DNA from: Pardosa pseudoannulata
Lineage: Eukaryota; Arthropoda; Arachnida; Araneae; Lycosidae
Length of the DNA: 64,000 bases
NCBI GenBank assembly: GCA_032207245.1
Contig: CM063502.1
Coordinates: 133,935,073-133,999,072 of the forward strand
Direction: 5' to 3'
The translations under genes and the position numbers were made by a program. The notes under the pieces are model-generated. The model was given only the letters and a program-made list of their open reading frames with translations. It did no database searches and was not told where the DNA came from. Every line of letters starts with the position of its first letter. Positions within the stretch are counted from its first letter, which is position 1. Positions 11,190 through 22,678 of the stretch are shown one piece after another.

Positions 11190-12030
11190 CAGTGTTCCCT
11201 CGCCACTTCATGCTTCATGTTTTGAGGCTTCAGTGCTTCGCGGGTTTTTCCAAATTATTCATAAAAAAAATAAATATGAAAAAATACAACCATGTCGGTA
11301 GCCACATTGCGGAAAGGAGCGTTGTTTCATGTTGATGCACGCTAGAGAAAGATCCCTGCATGTCAAACAAAGACATGAGTTTTGACCCTTGAGATGACAA
11401 AGTCTTCAAGAGAGGAAGAAAATGAAGGGAAAGACGAAGAACACACTGAAAAGCGTGGCCTTACCCTGGAGAATATGTAACAATTGTGCAGCATAGCAAG
11501 AATTTGCACAAGGCATTGACGACAATATGGTTCGAGCTGTTGAGTTCAGCAATCGCATTGACGGGGTTCTGTCCTTGTACAGGAGAATGTTGAAGGAAAA
11601 GGAAAAACGAAGACAACAACTACTCATCAACTTGTTTCTCTCCAAGGAAAAGCCCCCTGGCTCTACCGTCAGCGCCTCCAGCAGAAGAGTCTCCGAGTGA
11701 GCCTAAAACTGCTTCGAGTCAAGTGAGAGCCTCTTCTCCAACACCAACACAAGACTCTTAGCCTCTCTCAGAAAGCAATGTTGATTAATATCTATTACTC
11801 TATAAGATTTTGTAGTTAACCTTATTAATTAGCACTGACACGTTTAAGTAAATACGTATACTATTGAAATTTTTGTCTTAAATGTGTAAAGTATAAATAT
11901 TGTTTACATATTTAAAACATTCATGTACCCGCATACACGAAAATTTCTAGGGGCAAATCCTACTTCGCGGTTTTTCAGCTTTTGCGGAAGGTTCTGGTCC
12001 CCATTTAACGCGAAAAATGAGGGATCACTG
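11190..12030 (+). mobile_element. Tigger-type element, internally deleted
   Basis: The 841-bp element is flanked by TA (11188-11189 and 12031-12032). Its ends are CAGTGTTCCCTC and the inverted form of CAGTGATCCCTC, followed on both sides by GCGG/TTCGCG-type subterminal motifs, as in pogo/Tigger elements. It interrupts the TNP2-like transposase remnant exactly between its FIKC and KGH motifs, so it is younger than that element. Confidence 0.88.
11410..11700 (+). pseudogene. C-terminal remnant of Tigger transposase
   Basis: A readable frame from 11503 to the stop at 11698-11700 contains DDNMVRAVEFSNRID then LYRRMLKEKEKRRQQ. This resembles the coiled, charged C-terminal tail of Tigger transposases. 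Upstream, EENEGKDEEHTEKRGLTLENM can be read in another frame, separated by stops and a one-base shift near 11495. No DDE core remains. Confidence 0.6.
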
Positions 12031-12032
12031 TA

Positions 12033-12840
12033 CACTTAATAAAACTACGTGCTGGGGCATCAGCTATGATACAGCGAACAGTAAACTTCTACATTTTATT
12101 AGCTATAATTATACCCCCTTTTTCTAGGCTTGCTATTTCATTTACAACTGTACTTATATATTCCATCACTTGAGGTTTATGATTACCCATATATAAAGCG
12201 ATTAGGAATGGTTACTTGTTAATAGACTGATCTAACCTTCCAAGTACAGGCAAAACTGTGCCTTACTTGATCGCTATATAGGGAGGTCATCTATAAATAA
12301 TGTCATGGACAGTAAATCATGTTCATTGAGTGTATTGATAATGGATAGTTGGATTTAGTTATGCGAGAATTAAATTGGTCATGCAGAGGTTTAATGAAAT
12401 CAAACATGCTAAATGTCCCATCACTCAACTGTTTTGTTGGTTCAGTACGTGGAGTCTGCAAAACAGAGTGCGGGGATGAAAAGGAAGATTGCAACCTAAA
12501 TTATTAAAAATATCCAATAGATCTTTAAGGGCATTATATTTGATTGAATGTTTTATAGCCCACTTGGCTAAAGTTGTTTTTAGATCAATTTAGGGAGTTT
12601 AATTTTAATCGATATCCATTATATCGTCACTTTCTTCTTCAGTAAATATTTCATCAGAACTTGAAGATTGAAAATCAAAACTTCATTTTCGGATGAAATA
12701 TTTTCATTGCTACGAGTGGCGTTTTCGTTTAATCCATCATTAGAAGTATTTTAATCTCCTGAACGAATATAATCTAAATTTTCATTTACCTCCTTTTCCC
12801 GCTTACGACGCTTAGAATGTGCAGATGACGTATTAAATTA
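12033..12840 (-). pseudogene. TNP2/CACTA-like transposase remnant, N-terminal part
   Basis: On the minus strand from about 12830 there is a basic segment (AHSKRRKREKEV), an acidic stretch (DEIFTEEESDDIMDID near 12610), then LAKWAIKHSIKYNALKDLLD, NLPFHPRTL, QTPRTEPTKQLSDGTF (about 12450), and finally ADAPARSFIKC just before the Tigger at 12030. This is the usual order for the N-terminal half of the family: acidic tail, xxWAIxHNIxHxALxxLL, LPxDPRTLLxTP, and the CDAPARxFIKC motif. Multiple stops and shifts show it is dead. Confidence 0.65.
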
Positions 12841-13319
12841 GATTACAAACAAATAACAAACAAACTACACATATCGAAAATGAATAGGTAATAAATCTTG
12901 AACGTATTCCAACTTTAATATACTTACTCCGAAATTATTAATTTAGATCGTCAAAAATGTACACGTAAAAATTAGTTTTATGAACGCAAGCGAATAACAA
13001 AGGCGATAAGCGTCTGAAGCGTACCTAGCGTCGAAGTGATTTCGAAAGTTAATTGCTATTGTGCTCTTGCGCCAACGATGGGCCAACAAAATTTTCATTT
13101 TTGTACGTTCACATTAAGCTGTCGTTAGAAATAGGTATCGAAAGTTTCGAAATGCAATTACTAAATTTGTGTATGTGGTCGAATTCTACCTGATGCAATC
13201 CTACTAAAACTTTGAATGAACTTTATTTTTTCATAAAGTCTTTCAGTATTGAAATTTGAAACTTTACACTTGTGGCCATGACTTTGCGTGTATTTAAATT
13301 TAACAAAATTTATAATAGG
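12841..13319. other. No recognised gene
   Basis: AT-rich DNA between the decayed transposase and the G-rich tandem repeat. It may hold the 5' end of the transposon, but no terminal repeat was found. Confidence 0.4.
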
Positions 13320-13770
13320 AAGGCTATGGAAAGGAGTAAGGTTGGGGGGGGGAGTAGGAAAGAGGTAGAGTTGGGGCTAGAGTTACAGTAGGGGGTGCGG
13401 ATATGGGTAGGGGAAAGGTGACCGAAAAGGGTAAGGATAAGGGAGGGGTTTGGGAAAGGGATAGGATGACGAAAAGGGGTAAGGTTGGGAGGTAGGGAAA
13501 GAGGTAGAGTTAGGGCTAAAGTTACAGTAGGAGGTGCTGATATGGGTAGGGGAAAGGCGACCGAAAAGGGTAAGGATAAGGGAGGGGTTTGAGAAAGGGA
13601 TAGGGTGACGAAAAGGGGTAAGGTTGGGGATAAGGATATGGGAAGGGTTGGGGAAAGAGATAGGTGAAGGAAGACTGCTGTGGTGTAGAACACATAGCTG
13701 CACTCTCACAGATACTTAACGGGTTTAGGTTGAGGGTAGGGAGAGGATGGGTGGTGGGAAAAGGGGTAGG
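13320..13770. repeat. G-rich, purine-biased tandem repeat (139-bp unit)
   Basis: The plus strand is almost purely purine for 450 bp, with many GGG and GGGG runs. The segment starting AGAGGTAGAGTT at 13361 recurs at 13500, 139 bp later, with few changes over the whole unit, and partial copies flank it. The open frames on the minus strand are Pro/Ser/Leu/Phe-rich translations of the repeat and are not genes. G runs of this density could fold into G-quadruplexes and the purine bias could favour triplex DNA; both are inference. Confidence 0.85.
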
Positions 13771-14470
13771 GGTCCTTCGAAAAATCAGAAAAAAGTTCAA
13801 TGTTCTCTTTTCTTTTGTTTTATTCTTATAATTGAAAAAAAAATGAGCAAAAACAGTTTCAAGTAGCAATATGGTAGAGCAAATATTTTTTAATTTTTAT
13901 GCGTTTAAAAAATTCAAATATGAAGTCAAAAAAAATTCAAAATCATTTTTTTTTCTGTTTTAAATAAATAAATAAAATAAAGTCTAAGAAAGTTTCAAAT
14001 TTGTACATAGAGGAATATAAAAGGAGTATGGTGAAAGATAGGGATAGGCCTAGGATCAAATCCAGACATGGAGGATTAAATCTATCAAAGTGCAAATGTG
14101 TTCGAAAAATCGAAGTTAGAAAAAAAAATTCAAAGACCTTTTCTCCTGTGTTCTATTACTATATTTAAAAAAAATGTCCGAGTCAGTTTAAAGTTGCAAT
14201 TTGGTAAAGCAAATATATTTAAATACTGTCGTTTCGAAAAAAATCGAAGTTAGAAAAAAATTCAAAGTACCGTGTTCCCGTCTTCTACTCTTAAAGAAGA
14301 AATAAAGTCCAAGAAATTTTTAAATTCCTACAAGGAGGAATATGGTAGGCGTATGATGAAGGGAAGGAGTAGGACTAGGATCAAATTAGACTTGGAGGTT
14401 TAACTATATCAAAATTCGAATGCGTTCGAAAAAACCCGAAAAAAAAACTTTTAAGACCTTTTTTCCTGTC
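13771..14470. repeat. Degenerate tandem repeat (about 310 bp)
   Basis: Blocks starting TTCGAAAAA, followed by an A run, TTCAA and a pyrimidine stretch (CCTTTTCTCCTGT), recur at about 13788, 14101, 14233 and 14423. GGAGGAATATGGTAGG-like segments lie between them. Together with the G-rich array this looks like one higher-order repeat. No coding potential. Confidence 0.6.
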
Positions 14471-15022
14471 ATCTACTCTTAATCATTATTTTGATAGTTC
14501 TGATTTGTCTTTTCTATAGCAATTATAAAGCAAAAAGGAAAAGTGAGCCTTTTTGGAGGATTTTGATCGTGAGAATCGAAAGAAGAATTTTATAGTTCCA
14601 TTTATTAAAAAATTATAAATTCATTTTTATAATAAGTTTAAACCTCAGGATTCTATCTCAAACTGCTCTTGGCAAATAAAGGCTTCTTTGCTTAATTAGC
14701 GATTAGAGCCAATCGAAGTTAAACGTTTTGCAATTGAACTAGATAGTAATGAATGGATAAAGCGATAAAAATTATAAAGTACTTGGTTAAGGTTATATCT
14801 AAATTGTGTTGAACTTGCTTTCACCTCTAGACTTTTGAAATCTATTCTCAACCTTGCAACAATGATCTTAAACATATCGAATTAATTAAACCGGCTCATG
14901 TCAAGTATGCAATGTTGTCAATGTGGCATCGGGAACATTAATTTATTACATTTTTATCTTCCTTTTTAACGCAAGTAATTTTTTTAAAGTAAAATTGTGG
15001 ATTTTTTAAATATTTTTATTTT
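14471..15022. other. No recognised gene
   Basis: AT-rich DNA between two tandem arrays. No motifs recognised. Confidence 0.45.
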
Positions 15023-15905
15023 ACATGGTACAACTTAAGTGATTTCCTTAAATCCCGTGAAGAGATTGGAAACACTGTATATTCCTGATGTAACTCACTT
15101 TTTCCTTAATAAAAATTTAGTTTTAAAATGTTCTGTTTGTGTTGGAAGCTTTTATAAATCTCTCAGGAATAAATAATATGATCCTAGTTACATAGGCATA
15201 TTGTATTTAAACGGAGAATTTTTTGCTTTATTACAAGGTTAATTATTACATGGTAAACTTAAGTGATTTCCTTAAATCGTGAAGAGATTGGAAACACTGT
15301 TTTTGATGTAATCACTTTGTCCTTAATAAAATTTAGTTTTAAAATGTTCTGTTTGTGTTATTTTATAAATCTTCCAGCGATACATAAATAATATGTTTTA
15401 ACAAAAGTCATATCGTATTTATATTAGAATTTTTGCTTTATTACAAGGTTAGGGCGACATGGTACATGGTACATGGTACAACTTAAGTGATTTCTTAAAC
15501 CCGTGAAGAGATTGGAAACAATGTATATTGATGTAACTCAGTCCTAAAAAATTTATTTTAAATGTTCTGTTTGTGTTGGAAGCTTTTTAAATTTAGCGTT
15601 AATAAATAATATTTAGTAAAAGTCATATCGTATTTATATTACGAAATTTTTTTTATTACATTTTACATGGTACATGGTACAACTTAAGTGATTTCCTTAA
15701 ATCCCGTGAAGAGATTGGAAACACTGTATATTCCTGATGTAACTCACTTTTTCCTTAATAAAAATTTAGTTTTAAAATGTTCTGTTTGTGTTGGAAGTTT
15801 TTATAAATCTCTCCAGCGATACATAAATAATATGATCCTAGTTACACTAAAGTCATATCGTATTTATATTACGAATTTTTGCTTTATTACAAGGTTAGGG
15901 CGACC
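15023..15905 (+). repeat. Tandem repeat, four copies of about 200-225 bp
   Basis: Units start with ACATGGTA followed by ACTTAAGTGATTTCC at 15023, 15248, 15472 and 15672. Each contains GTGAAGAGATTGGAAACA and TTAGTTTTAAAATGTTCTGT. Copies 2 and 3 have several small deletions; copies 1 and 4 are the most alike. A short ACATGGT triplication precedes copy 3. An 83-codon frame over copy 4 is a repeat translation, not a gene. Confidence 0.85.
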
Positions 15906-17253
15906 GTGGACCTTCAGAGCAAAATTTTTTTTCTTTTAAATGAATTATTTTGAAGATTGACTATGTTATTAGTACTACTGATATATAAATATTTTAAAAA
16001 TTTGAAGGCAAATTATTAATTAGTTTTGGAGTTATTAATTATTAATTATTTTATAATTGTCTTAATTGAAAATACTCCTGGCGCATCAATTTTGCATAAA
16101 ATATTAAAAAAAAAATTGTAAGTATACCTTATAGACTTTACAAAACAATGTAGTTGTTTCCATAAACATTCATAGAAAATATAAAGAGAAAAAAATAATT
16201 GTGATGATGATACCCATATTTTGCAGTATAAACAGCTATAGTGGTTAATTAAAATGCATAACTAACATATATGCTTCAAAACATACCCATTTCAACTAGA
16301 CTTTATTTTATAAACTCTAACGTAAATAATAATGGAATTTCAGAGACAATGATCTATTTTCAATGCACCTGGAGTACTTCAAACATTTGTAATACATGAA
16401 AATTTTACTTCTGTACACAGCATTTGAAGTTATTATTGATATAACCATAAGTAATGAATAGCTTATTATACCCATAAGTAATGATAAAATGATGGGAATG
16501 AAAAAATTCTTTTTGCTCCGTATTCCTAATGATATATTCTTTCACTATTCACCAAAATCGAAAATTCGAATTTTCGGTCGATTTTAGCCAATTTGAAAGT
16601 CCACCATCGCTTTAAATGTTTGTATTCTGTAAATAAATATATGTTAACATGTATTCTGTTTGAATTTATTAAGTTTTTATATGGGTATGAATGCTTTTAG
16701 CAAGATTTATTTTATTTTGTGTCTATTAACAAATTAAAGACTTGCTACGTTTATATTTGTGTTAACAAACATGATGTGAATGAATCATGGACTATTTTAG
16801 CCTTTTTTTTCAATGGTCATTAATCCATTAAACAGTTTAAAATTTAAAGAGCGATACAGATTTTTTTTAGCATAGAGCCAAAAATGTACAATTTTGAACT
16901 TTTAAAAATGTTTTTAAGGTAAGAGAGCAAGTTAAAACTACGATTTAGCAGATTTAGGTAGTAAGAAAAGTTGGTAACGCTTTGATAAATTTTTCCCTAA
17001 TCGTATTGACACCTACTTCTAAAGGGCACAAATGACTTCTCGACAGTGTTCAGCATCCTAAACTACATTTCTTGCTACATTTCTTATTAAAAACAAATAT
17101 TAATGACCATTGAATTTCTAACATTCTCTCATTGAATTTTTATACCTTTATTATTTTTTTATACCTTTTTTATACCTTTTAAATTTGATGTTATTTATAT
17201 ACCAATCATATGTTTAGAAGAACTAACACTAAAAAAATTATTTTATAATTTAG
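15906..17253. other. No recognised gene
   Basis: AT-rich DNA with only short frames. It ends at a candidate splice acceptor (TTATAATTTAG|CTATTG). Confidence 0.4.
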
Positions 17254-17356
17254 CTATTGTAGGACTTATTTTGATGCTTCGGAAAGCATTTCGCGTCCAA
17301 CTGTACCCAATGGAGATTTATTAGTATATGTGTCTACTCCAAATGCACACATCTAA
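17254..17356 (+). other. Possible 3'-terminal coding exon
   Basis: After an acceptor-like TTTTATAATTTAG, the phase-1 frame reads YCRTYFDASESISRP then TVPNGDLLVYVSTPNAHI and stops at 17354-17356. The composition looks protein-like compared with the surrounding low-complexity DNA. A donor-like AAAG|GTAAGTA lies further on at about 17400, so an internal exon in another frame is an alternative. I do not recognise the sequence, and chance is not excluded. Confidence 0.25.
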
Positions 17357-17675
17357 CAAATCTCTTTTCGGTTGGATCACTTTTCTATACTATGAAAGGT
17401 AAGTATAATACTGATTTTTTTCACTAATATTTTATTGTTTTTATACAAGCAGTATTACAAATAATATTTGGACCTATCGAGTAAAGGTCAACCATTTTTG
17501 GAATAGGAAATCGAATTCCTTTGTCTATCGACTTCATGACTTGAGAAGTTGACGTAAACGTCCTGTCGACTGCAGTAAACTACCACTCTTGAGTTATTGT
17601 TTATCTATTAAAGATATCGTTTGAAAATTCCCACAGTTGTCACAATATAGTAGAGAATGAATCAAATCTATTCTA

Positions 17676-18890
17676 CACTGTCTACCAATAAGTATTTGGA
17701 CACCTATGCAAATGACAATATCTGCGGTCCTGAGGTATGTCACGGTCACCGCCGGTATACATCGTGTAGGAAACAGCATCAGCATTAGTCGCATGCAAGA
17801 TGCCGCGCAGTTCGGATCTCTCTGATTTTGAGAAAGGTATAATTCAATCACAAATGTGGTATCACAAATGTGGCCGATCCTTAAGGGATATATCTAGCGA
17901 TCTGAAGTACCAAAAATCGACAGTGGCCTATGTGATTAAGAAGTGGAAGGGGAGCGGTGACTGTTGGAATGTGGCCCGAGACCAGCGAAACTGGGAGATA
18001 GAGACCGACGAGTGCTGTCCAGAGAAATTCATCAGAATCGCACCCAACCAATGGCCCTCATCTGCGAGGAGTTTCAAAAGTCATCCGGGAGCATTGTTTC
18101 AATGAATACCATCCGTAAGGAAGCACATCTGCTTGGTTTTCATGGTCGTGCCCATAAGCCTTTGATTACAAAGTCCAACAGCGCTACTCTGTTAATGTGG
18201 TGAAAAGCACGTCGAAACTGGACCGTAGATCAGTAGAAACGCGTTCTTTGGAGCGACGAATCAAGGTTCACCGTTTACCCTTCGGATGGCAGGGTCTGGG
18301 TCTGGCGTCTGCCTAGAGAACGTCTTCTGCAAGAATGCATTGTGCCAACAGTCAAGTTCGGCGGAGGTGGAATTATGGTCAGGAGATGTTTCACCTGGTA
18401 TAGACTGGGACGCTTGATCCTCATTCATGGTAAGCTCAACACCGATACCTACTGCACTATTTTGGATGACGATGTGCTTTCTACGTTGTGGCAGTTTTAA
18501 GGGTTGGACCCCTGTTACTTTCAGGACGATAGTGCCAGTTGTCATGTTTCGAGGTTAACCAAGGTTTGGTATGGTGCCAATGGAGTTCATCGAATGGACT
18601 GGCCTGCCCAAAGCCCAGATCTGAACCCTATCGAGAACCTCTGGGACGAGTTGGATCGCCGAATTAAGGGGTGCACTACCCATCCAAAATTGGTGAAGGA
18701 GCTTGTATGTGTACTCCAAGCCGAGTGGAAAACAATATCCCTAGCTGTAATACAAAGACTTGTGGAAAGAATGCCCCGGAGGATTCACGCTGTAATTGCC
18801 TCTCGTGGAGGCTCTACCAACTATTAATTTTGAATAAAGTTAATTTTTCTTTTCTATCACAGATGTCCAAATACTTATTGGTAGACAGTG
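17676..18890 (+). mobile_element. Tc1-like transposon, copy 1
   Basis: The 1215-bp element is flanked by TA (17674-17675 and 18891-18892). Its ends are inverted repeats of at least 26 bp (CACTGTCTACCAATAAGTAT and on to TTGGACA). It encodes a Tc1-type transposase on the plus strand. A second copy of the same family lies inverted at 20964-22146. Confidence 0.95.
17800..18827 (+). pseudogene. Tc1-family transposase pseudogene, copy 1
   Basis: Starts MPRSSDLSDFEKG with the N-terminal paired HTH region, then passes a frameshift near 17975. The second frame gives MALICEEFQKSSGS and GFHGRAHKPLI. The DDE triad is visible: Asp in LWSDESRF at 18255-18257, Asp in YFQDDSASCH at 18525-18527, and Glu in [10 protein letters not shown] at 18633-18635. 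In-frame stops occur after ATLLMW (about 18200), at a TAG near 18234, and after TLWQF near 18500. The C terminus ASRGGSTNY is intact. Length is normal for Tc1 (about 340 codons) but the copy is inactive. Confidence 0.92.
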
Positions 18891-18892
18891 TA

Positions 18893-19592
18893 TAAGATCC
18901 AGAAAAATCAGTGTAAGAATGTTCCCCTTACTAGGATACTTATTTTATGCTTTCGACTACCCAGATTGTGTAGTGGTTAGCATATTCTGCTTGGGTTCGA
19001 TTCCCGAGTAAAGCTTGGATGTATCGTTTGCTGTCCCCTCATAGGGAATAATATTGGCCGAGTCCATAATAAAACTGTTAACAAAATTTAATTATTTCAA
19101 TCAATAATAAAATACAGTTGGTAGAAAAAGATCAGACATTTTAAATAGTAATAAATGGTTTCTAAAAAAATTCTCTATGATTAAAAAAATAACTTCATAC
19201 GAGATTTATATAAAAGGTAAAAAGATTTCTAAAAATTTTTAGTGTTAGTTCATGAAATTGACAGACATATAACCTCAAATTTCTAAATGTATAAAAACAT
19301 TTACATTTGTACCAACAAGTGAAATACACTGAAAAGTTATTGAAATTTGAATTTTGTATTAAAAAATGACCATTTGTTATAATATGGCAGAATGACCAAC
19401 CAGTTCTAAAAATCATACATTAGGCAAATATTTGACTACCAACGGATATCATTACTAATAAAAAAAATATATTATTTCAAAATAACGATACAGTCGATTC
19501 AATCAGTGTATTAAGGGAATTGAATGATCATTAATATCTGTACAGTCACCTTTTTACAAACGCACAAGTAATTAACCAAGTGAAAATTTAAA
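18893..19592. other. No recognised gene
   Basis: AT-rich spacer between the Tc1 copy and the second Helitron. No motif recognised apart from low-complexity frames. Confidence 0.45.
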
Positions 19593-20402
19593 TCCCCTAT
19601 ATAATAATAGCCTAAGTTATCTGTCCGTCTGTCCTCGAATTTATGAAGGTGTTGGACCTGGAATGGATAAGGACATCCATATTGGATTTTTGGTAAGTTA
19701 GGGTTAGCAGTGTTCGAAATCCATCCCTTCCCCCTTTTCTAGCACTTAATGTCATTATTTAAAATCCTATTTTCCCCTGTTAAGAGCAGGCGATTAAATT
19801 TATCAATTTGTCACATAATAAATAGGTAAAAATAATATTTTTTCTAGCATTTTGACGTCATTCCTTTAACTATCTCATTTAATCATTTCTTATTTTAAAT
19901 TATTTAAATATCGTCTGCATTATTTTCATACGTTTTATCACTGAACTTAGATATTACGTAAATAATTTTCTTTTTTTGGCTTAAATAATAGATTAAGGAC
20001 ATATGTGACAATTTTAAATTTAGTCATCGATTATGTTTTGGTGCAATGAAAATTTTATCTCCAGTATTAACGGTTCTTTTCATAAAAGTCTATTTTAAGC
20101 ACTAATAAATATCTGGCGTTTAAGTCATATATCTTTGAAAATTAAAAAGTTTGTTCGTTTGTGTGTTTGTTTTTTATACATAACCACACGGTTTGACTAA
20201 ATGAATTCAATTGGATTCAAAATTGCATTCACAGTATCGGGAGACTTTAGAGGAGTATGAAGATAAACAAATTATTGAGCTTGTATTAGATAATTCTCAG
20301 ACAAAAAACAAACCATTTTTCTTACCTGCCTCATGGGGTACTTTACAATTCCGGAAAATTAAAAATTTTACTGATCCCGTCATATGACGGGCTATATGAT
20401 AG
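19593..20402 (+). mobile_element. Non-autonomous Helitron, copy 2
   Basis: This 810-bp relative of the element at 514-1337 starts with TC after an A and ends GGGCTATATGATAG before a T, so the terminal CTAG has become ATAG. The 16-bp palindrome is unchanged at 20376-20391. Both copies share the start region GCCTAARTTATCTKTCCGTC. No coding region is present. Confidence 0.85.
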
Positions 20403-20963
20403 TCTCCAAATAAAACGGAGTCAAGAATTTTTTTTTTAAATGTGGAATTAATTATTTATAACAAAATTGTATGAGGATAAATAGGATGCTTCATTCTCAC
20501 TGTCTTCTGATGAGTAAAAAATAGATCAAAGCATTAACAAATAAATCTGTTAGAACATAATTTTAACGTGCTCTCTTAACTTAAAACGGTTCTTAAAAAT
20601 TTTTAAATGGTTATATACTGACAAAATCTGAAATGTTCTTCATTTTTTGAATGGCTATTGCTTTATAGATTATTGGTAATTAAAAAAATTACTAAAATGT
20701 AACGAGACTCATTTAGATCCAGTTTGTTAACTCAAACATGAAACACAATCTGTTTTAAAAAGTGTAGGAAAATAAATTCTAATTAAGTCATTTAAATTTC
20801 TTTTAACCTGTAAAAGGCTTTTATAATCTTTGCACGCCAAGTATATTTTTGCAGAATTAATATGCCCTGATTAATTTACTGTATAACTTCCTCCTCTCCA
20901 AATAAATTTATGAAGTAAATTTAAATAAAACATTTTTACAAGGTTTGCTTGCCCTATCATATA
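20403..20963. other. No recognised gene
   Basis: AT-rich spacer between Helitron copy 2 and Tc1 copy 2; nothing recognised. Confidence 0.45.
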
Positions 20964-22146
20964 CACTGTCTACCAATAAGTATTTCGATACCTGTGATAG
21001 AAAAGAAAAATCTTTATTCAAAATCAATAGTTGGTAGAGCCTCCACGAGAGGCAATTACAGCGTGAACCCTCCGGTGCATACTTTCCACAAGTCTTTGTA
21101 TTACAGCTAGTGGTATTGTCTTCCACTCGGCTTGGAGTAGACATACAAGTCCCTTCGCCGATATTGGACGGGTAGTGCACCCCTTAATTCAGCGATCCAA
21201 TTCATCCCAGAGGTTCTCGATAGGGTTCAGGTCTGGGCTCTGGGCAGGCCAGTCCATTTGATGAACTGCATTGGCACCATACCAAGCCTTGGTTAACCTC
21301 GAAACATGACAACTGGCACTGTCATTCTGAAAGTAACAGGGGTCCAACCCGTAAAACTGCCACAACGTAGGAAGCACATTGTCATCCAAAATAGTGCAGT
21401 AGGCTACGGCGTTGAGCTTACCATGAATGGGGATCAAAAGTCCCAGTCCATACCAGGAGAAACACCCCCAGACCATAATTCCACCTCCGCCGAACTTGAA
21501 TGATGACACAATGCATTCTGGCAAAAGACGTTCTCCAGGCAGACGCCAGACACAGACCCTGCCATCCGAAGGGTAAACGGTGAACCTTGATTCGTCGCTT
21601 CAAAGAATTCGTGTCCACTGATCTACGGTCCAATTTCGATGTTCTTTGCACCAAATTAACCTAGCAGTGAGGTTGGACTTTGTGATCAAAGGCTTATGGG
21701 TGCAGCACGACCATGAAAACCAAGCAGATGTGCTTCCTTGCGGATGGTATTCATTGAAACAATACTCCCGGATGTCTATTGAAACTCCTTGCGGATGAGG
21801 GCTATCGGATAGGTGCTGTTCTTCCGAATTTCTGTGGACAGCACTCGTCAGTCTCTATCTCCCAGTTTCGTTGGTCTGTCGACTCGGGGCACATTCCGAT
21901 AATCACCGCTCACCTTCCACATCTTAATCACATAGGCCACTGTCGATTTTGGGTATTTCAGATGGCTAGATATGTCCCTTAAGGATCAACCACATTTATG
22001 ATACCCGATAATTACACCTATCTCGAAATAGAGAGCTTCGAACTACTGTTTCCTACACGGTGTATACCGGCGGAGACCGTGGCTTACCTTAGGACCGCAG
22101 ATATCGTCATTTGCATAGGTGTCCAAATACTTATTGGTAGACAATA
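20964..22146 (-). mobile_element. Tc1-like transposon, copy 2 (inverted)
   Basis: The 1183-bp element is flanked by TA (20962-20963 and 22147-22148). Its terminal repeats match those of copy 1 apart from a few changes; the outermost bases at the high end are ACAATA instead of ACAGTG. The transposase is on the minus strand. Confidence 0.93.
21024..22050 (-). pseudogene. Tc1-family transposase pseudogene, copy 2
   Basis: The catalytic part is better preserved than in copy 1: a 111-codon frame from 21524 to 21189 contains [27 protein letters not shown] (second catalytic Asp) and [16 protein letters not shown] (catalytic Glu). A stop follows DELDR, after which IKGCTT and the C terminus ASRGGSTNY can be read. 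The N-terminal start region is damaged, with no ATG at the expected place, and the first catalytic Asp (SDESRF) lies in a different frame. Confidence 0.9.
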
Positions 22147-22148
22147 TA

Positions 22149-22678
22149 GTTAAAAAATAATGCCACCTTACTTGTCCATTTACCGATTATTGAAATCTGT
22201 TAAACAAACAAAATAACATATTTCTTGGTTAATACAAAGTACATTATAGGCAAATTCTGCTAAATAAAATTATTTGAGTACATCAGGACGATAATAATTC
22301 AGCTGGAGTTCATTACTAAGTTCTTAGTTTAACAATCTGTCATCTGTCACACAATTTATGTTTAAAAGTTCGTCTCTTTCAGTGCTTGTTTATGGAGCAC
22401 CTCTTTGCTCCAATGTTTGCAGACTGTCTCAAATCTGTATTTCACAAAACTGTTTTTTGACTTGCAATGCAATATTTCGACGGACCTCTAGGAGTTATCT
22501 CTCTTTCATTATTTTCAAACAGATTTGACGTGTTTAATAATATCTAGCTGGCAGTAACAACATTCTGAAAAATAAGGGATCTTGAGCAGATTATCCCATA
22601 ATCAGGGACATTAAGAATTTGTCCCATTACATTCCTTTTTCGACATAAAATCACTGTAATTGCGCCGAGCGGTCCAGC
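22149..22678. other. No recognised gene
   Basis: Mixed AT-rich sequence between the Tc1 copy and the Gypsy-like long terminal repeat; nothing recognised. Confidence 0.4.

Noticed and set aside
13310..13869. Overlapping 108-127-codon Pro/Ser/Leu/Phe-rich frames on the minus strand
   Set aside because: They result from the purine-rich 139-bp repeat, lack splice or start context, and overlap each other in different frames.
15688..15939. 83-codon plus frame
   Set aside because: Lies in tandem copy 4; the other copies have stops and frame changes at the same place.
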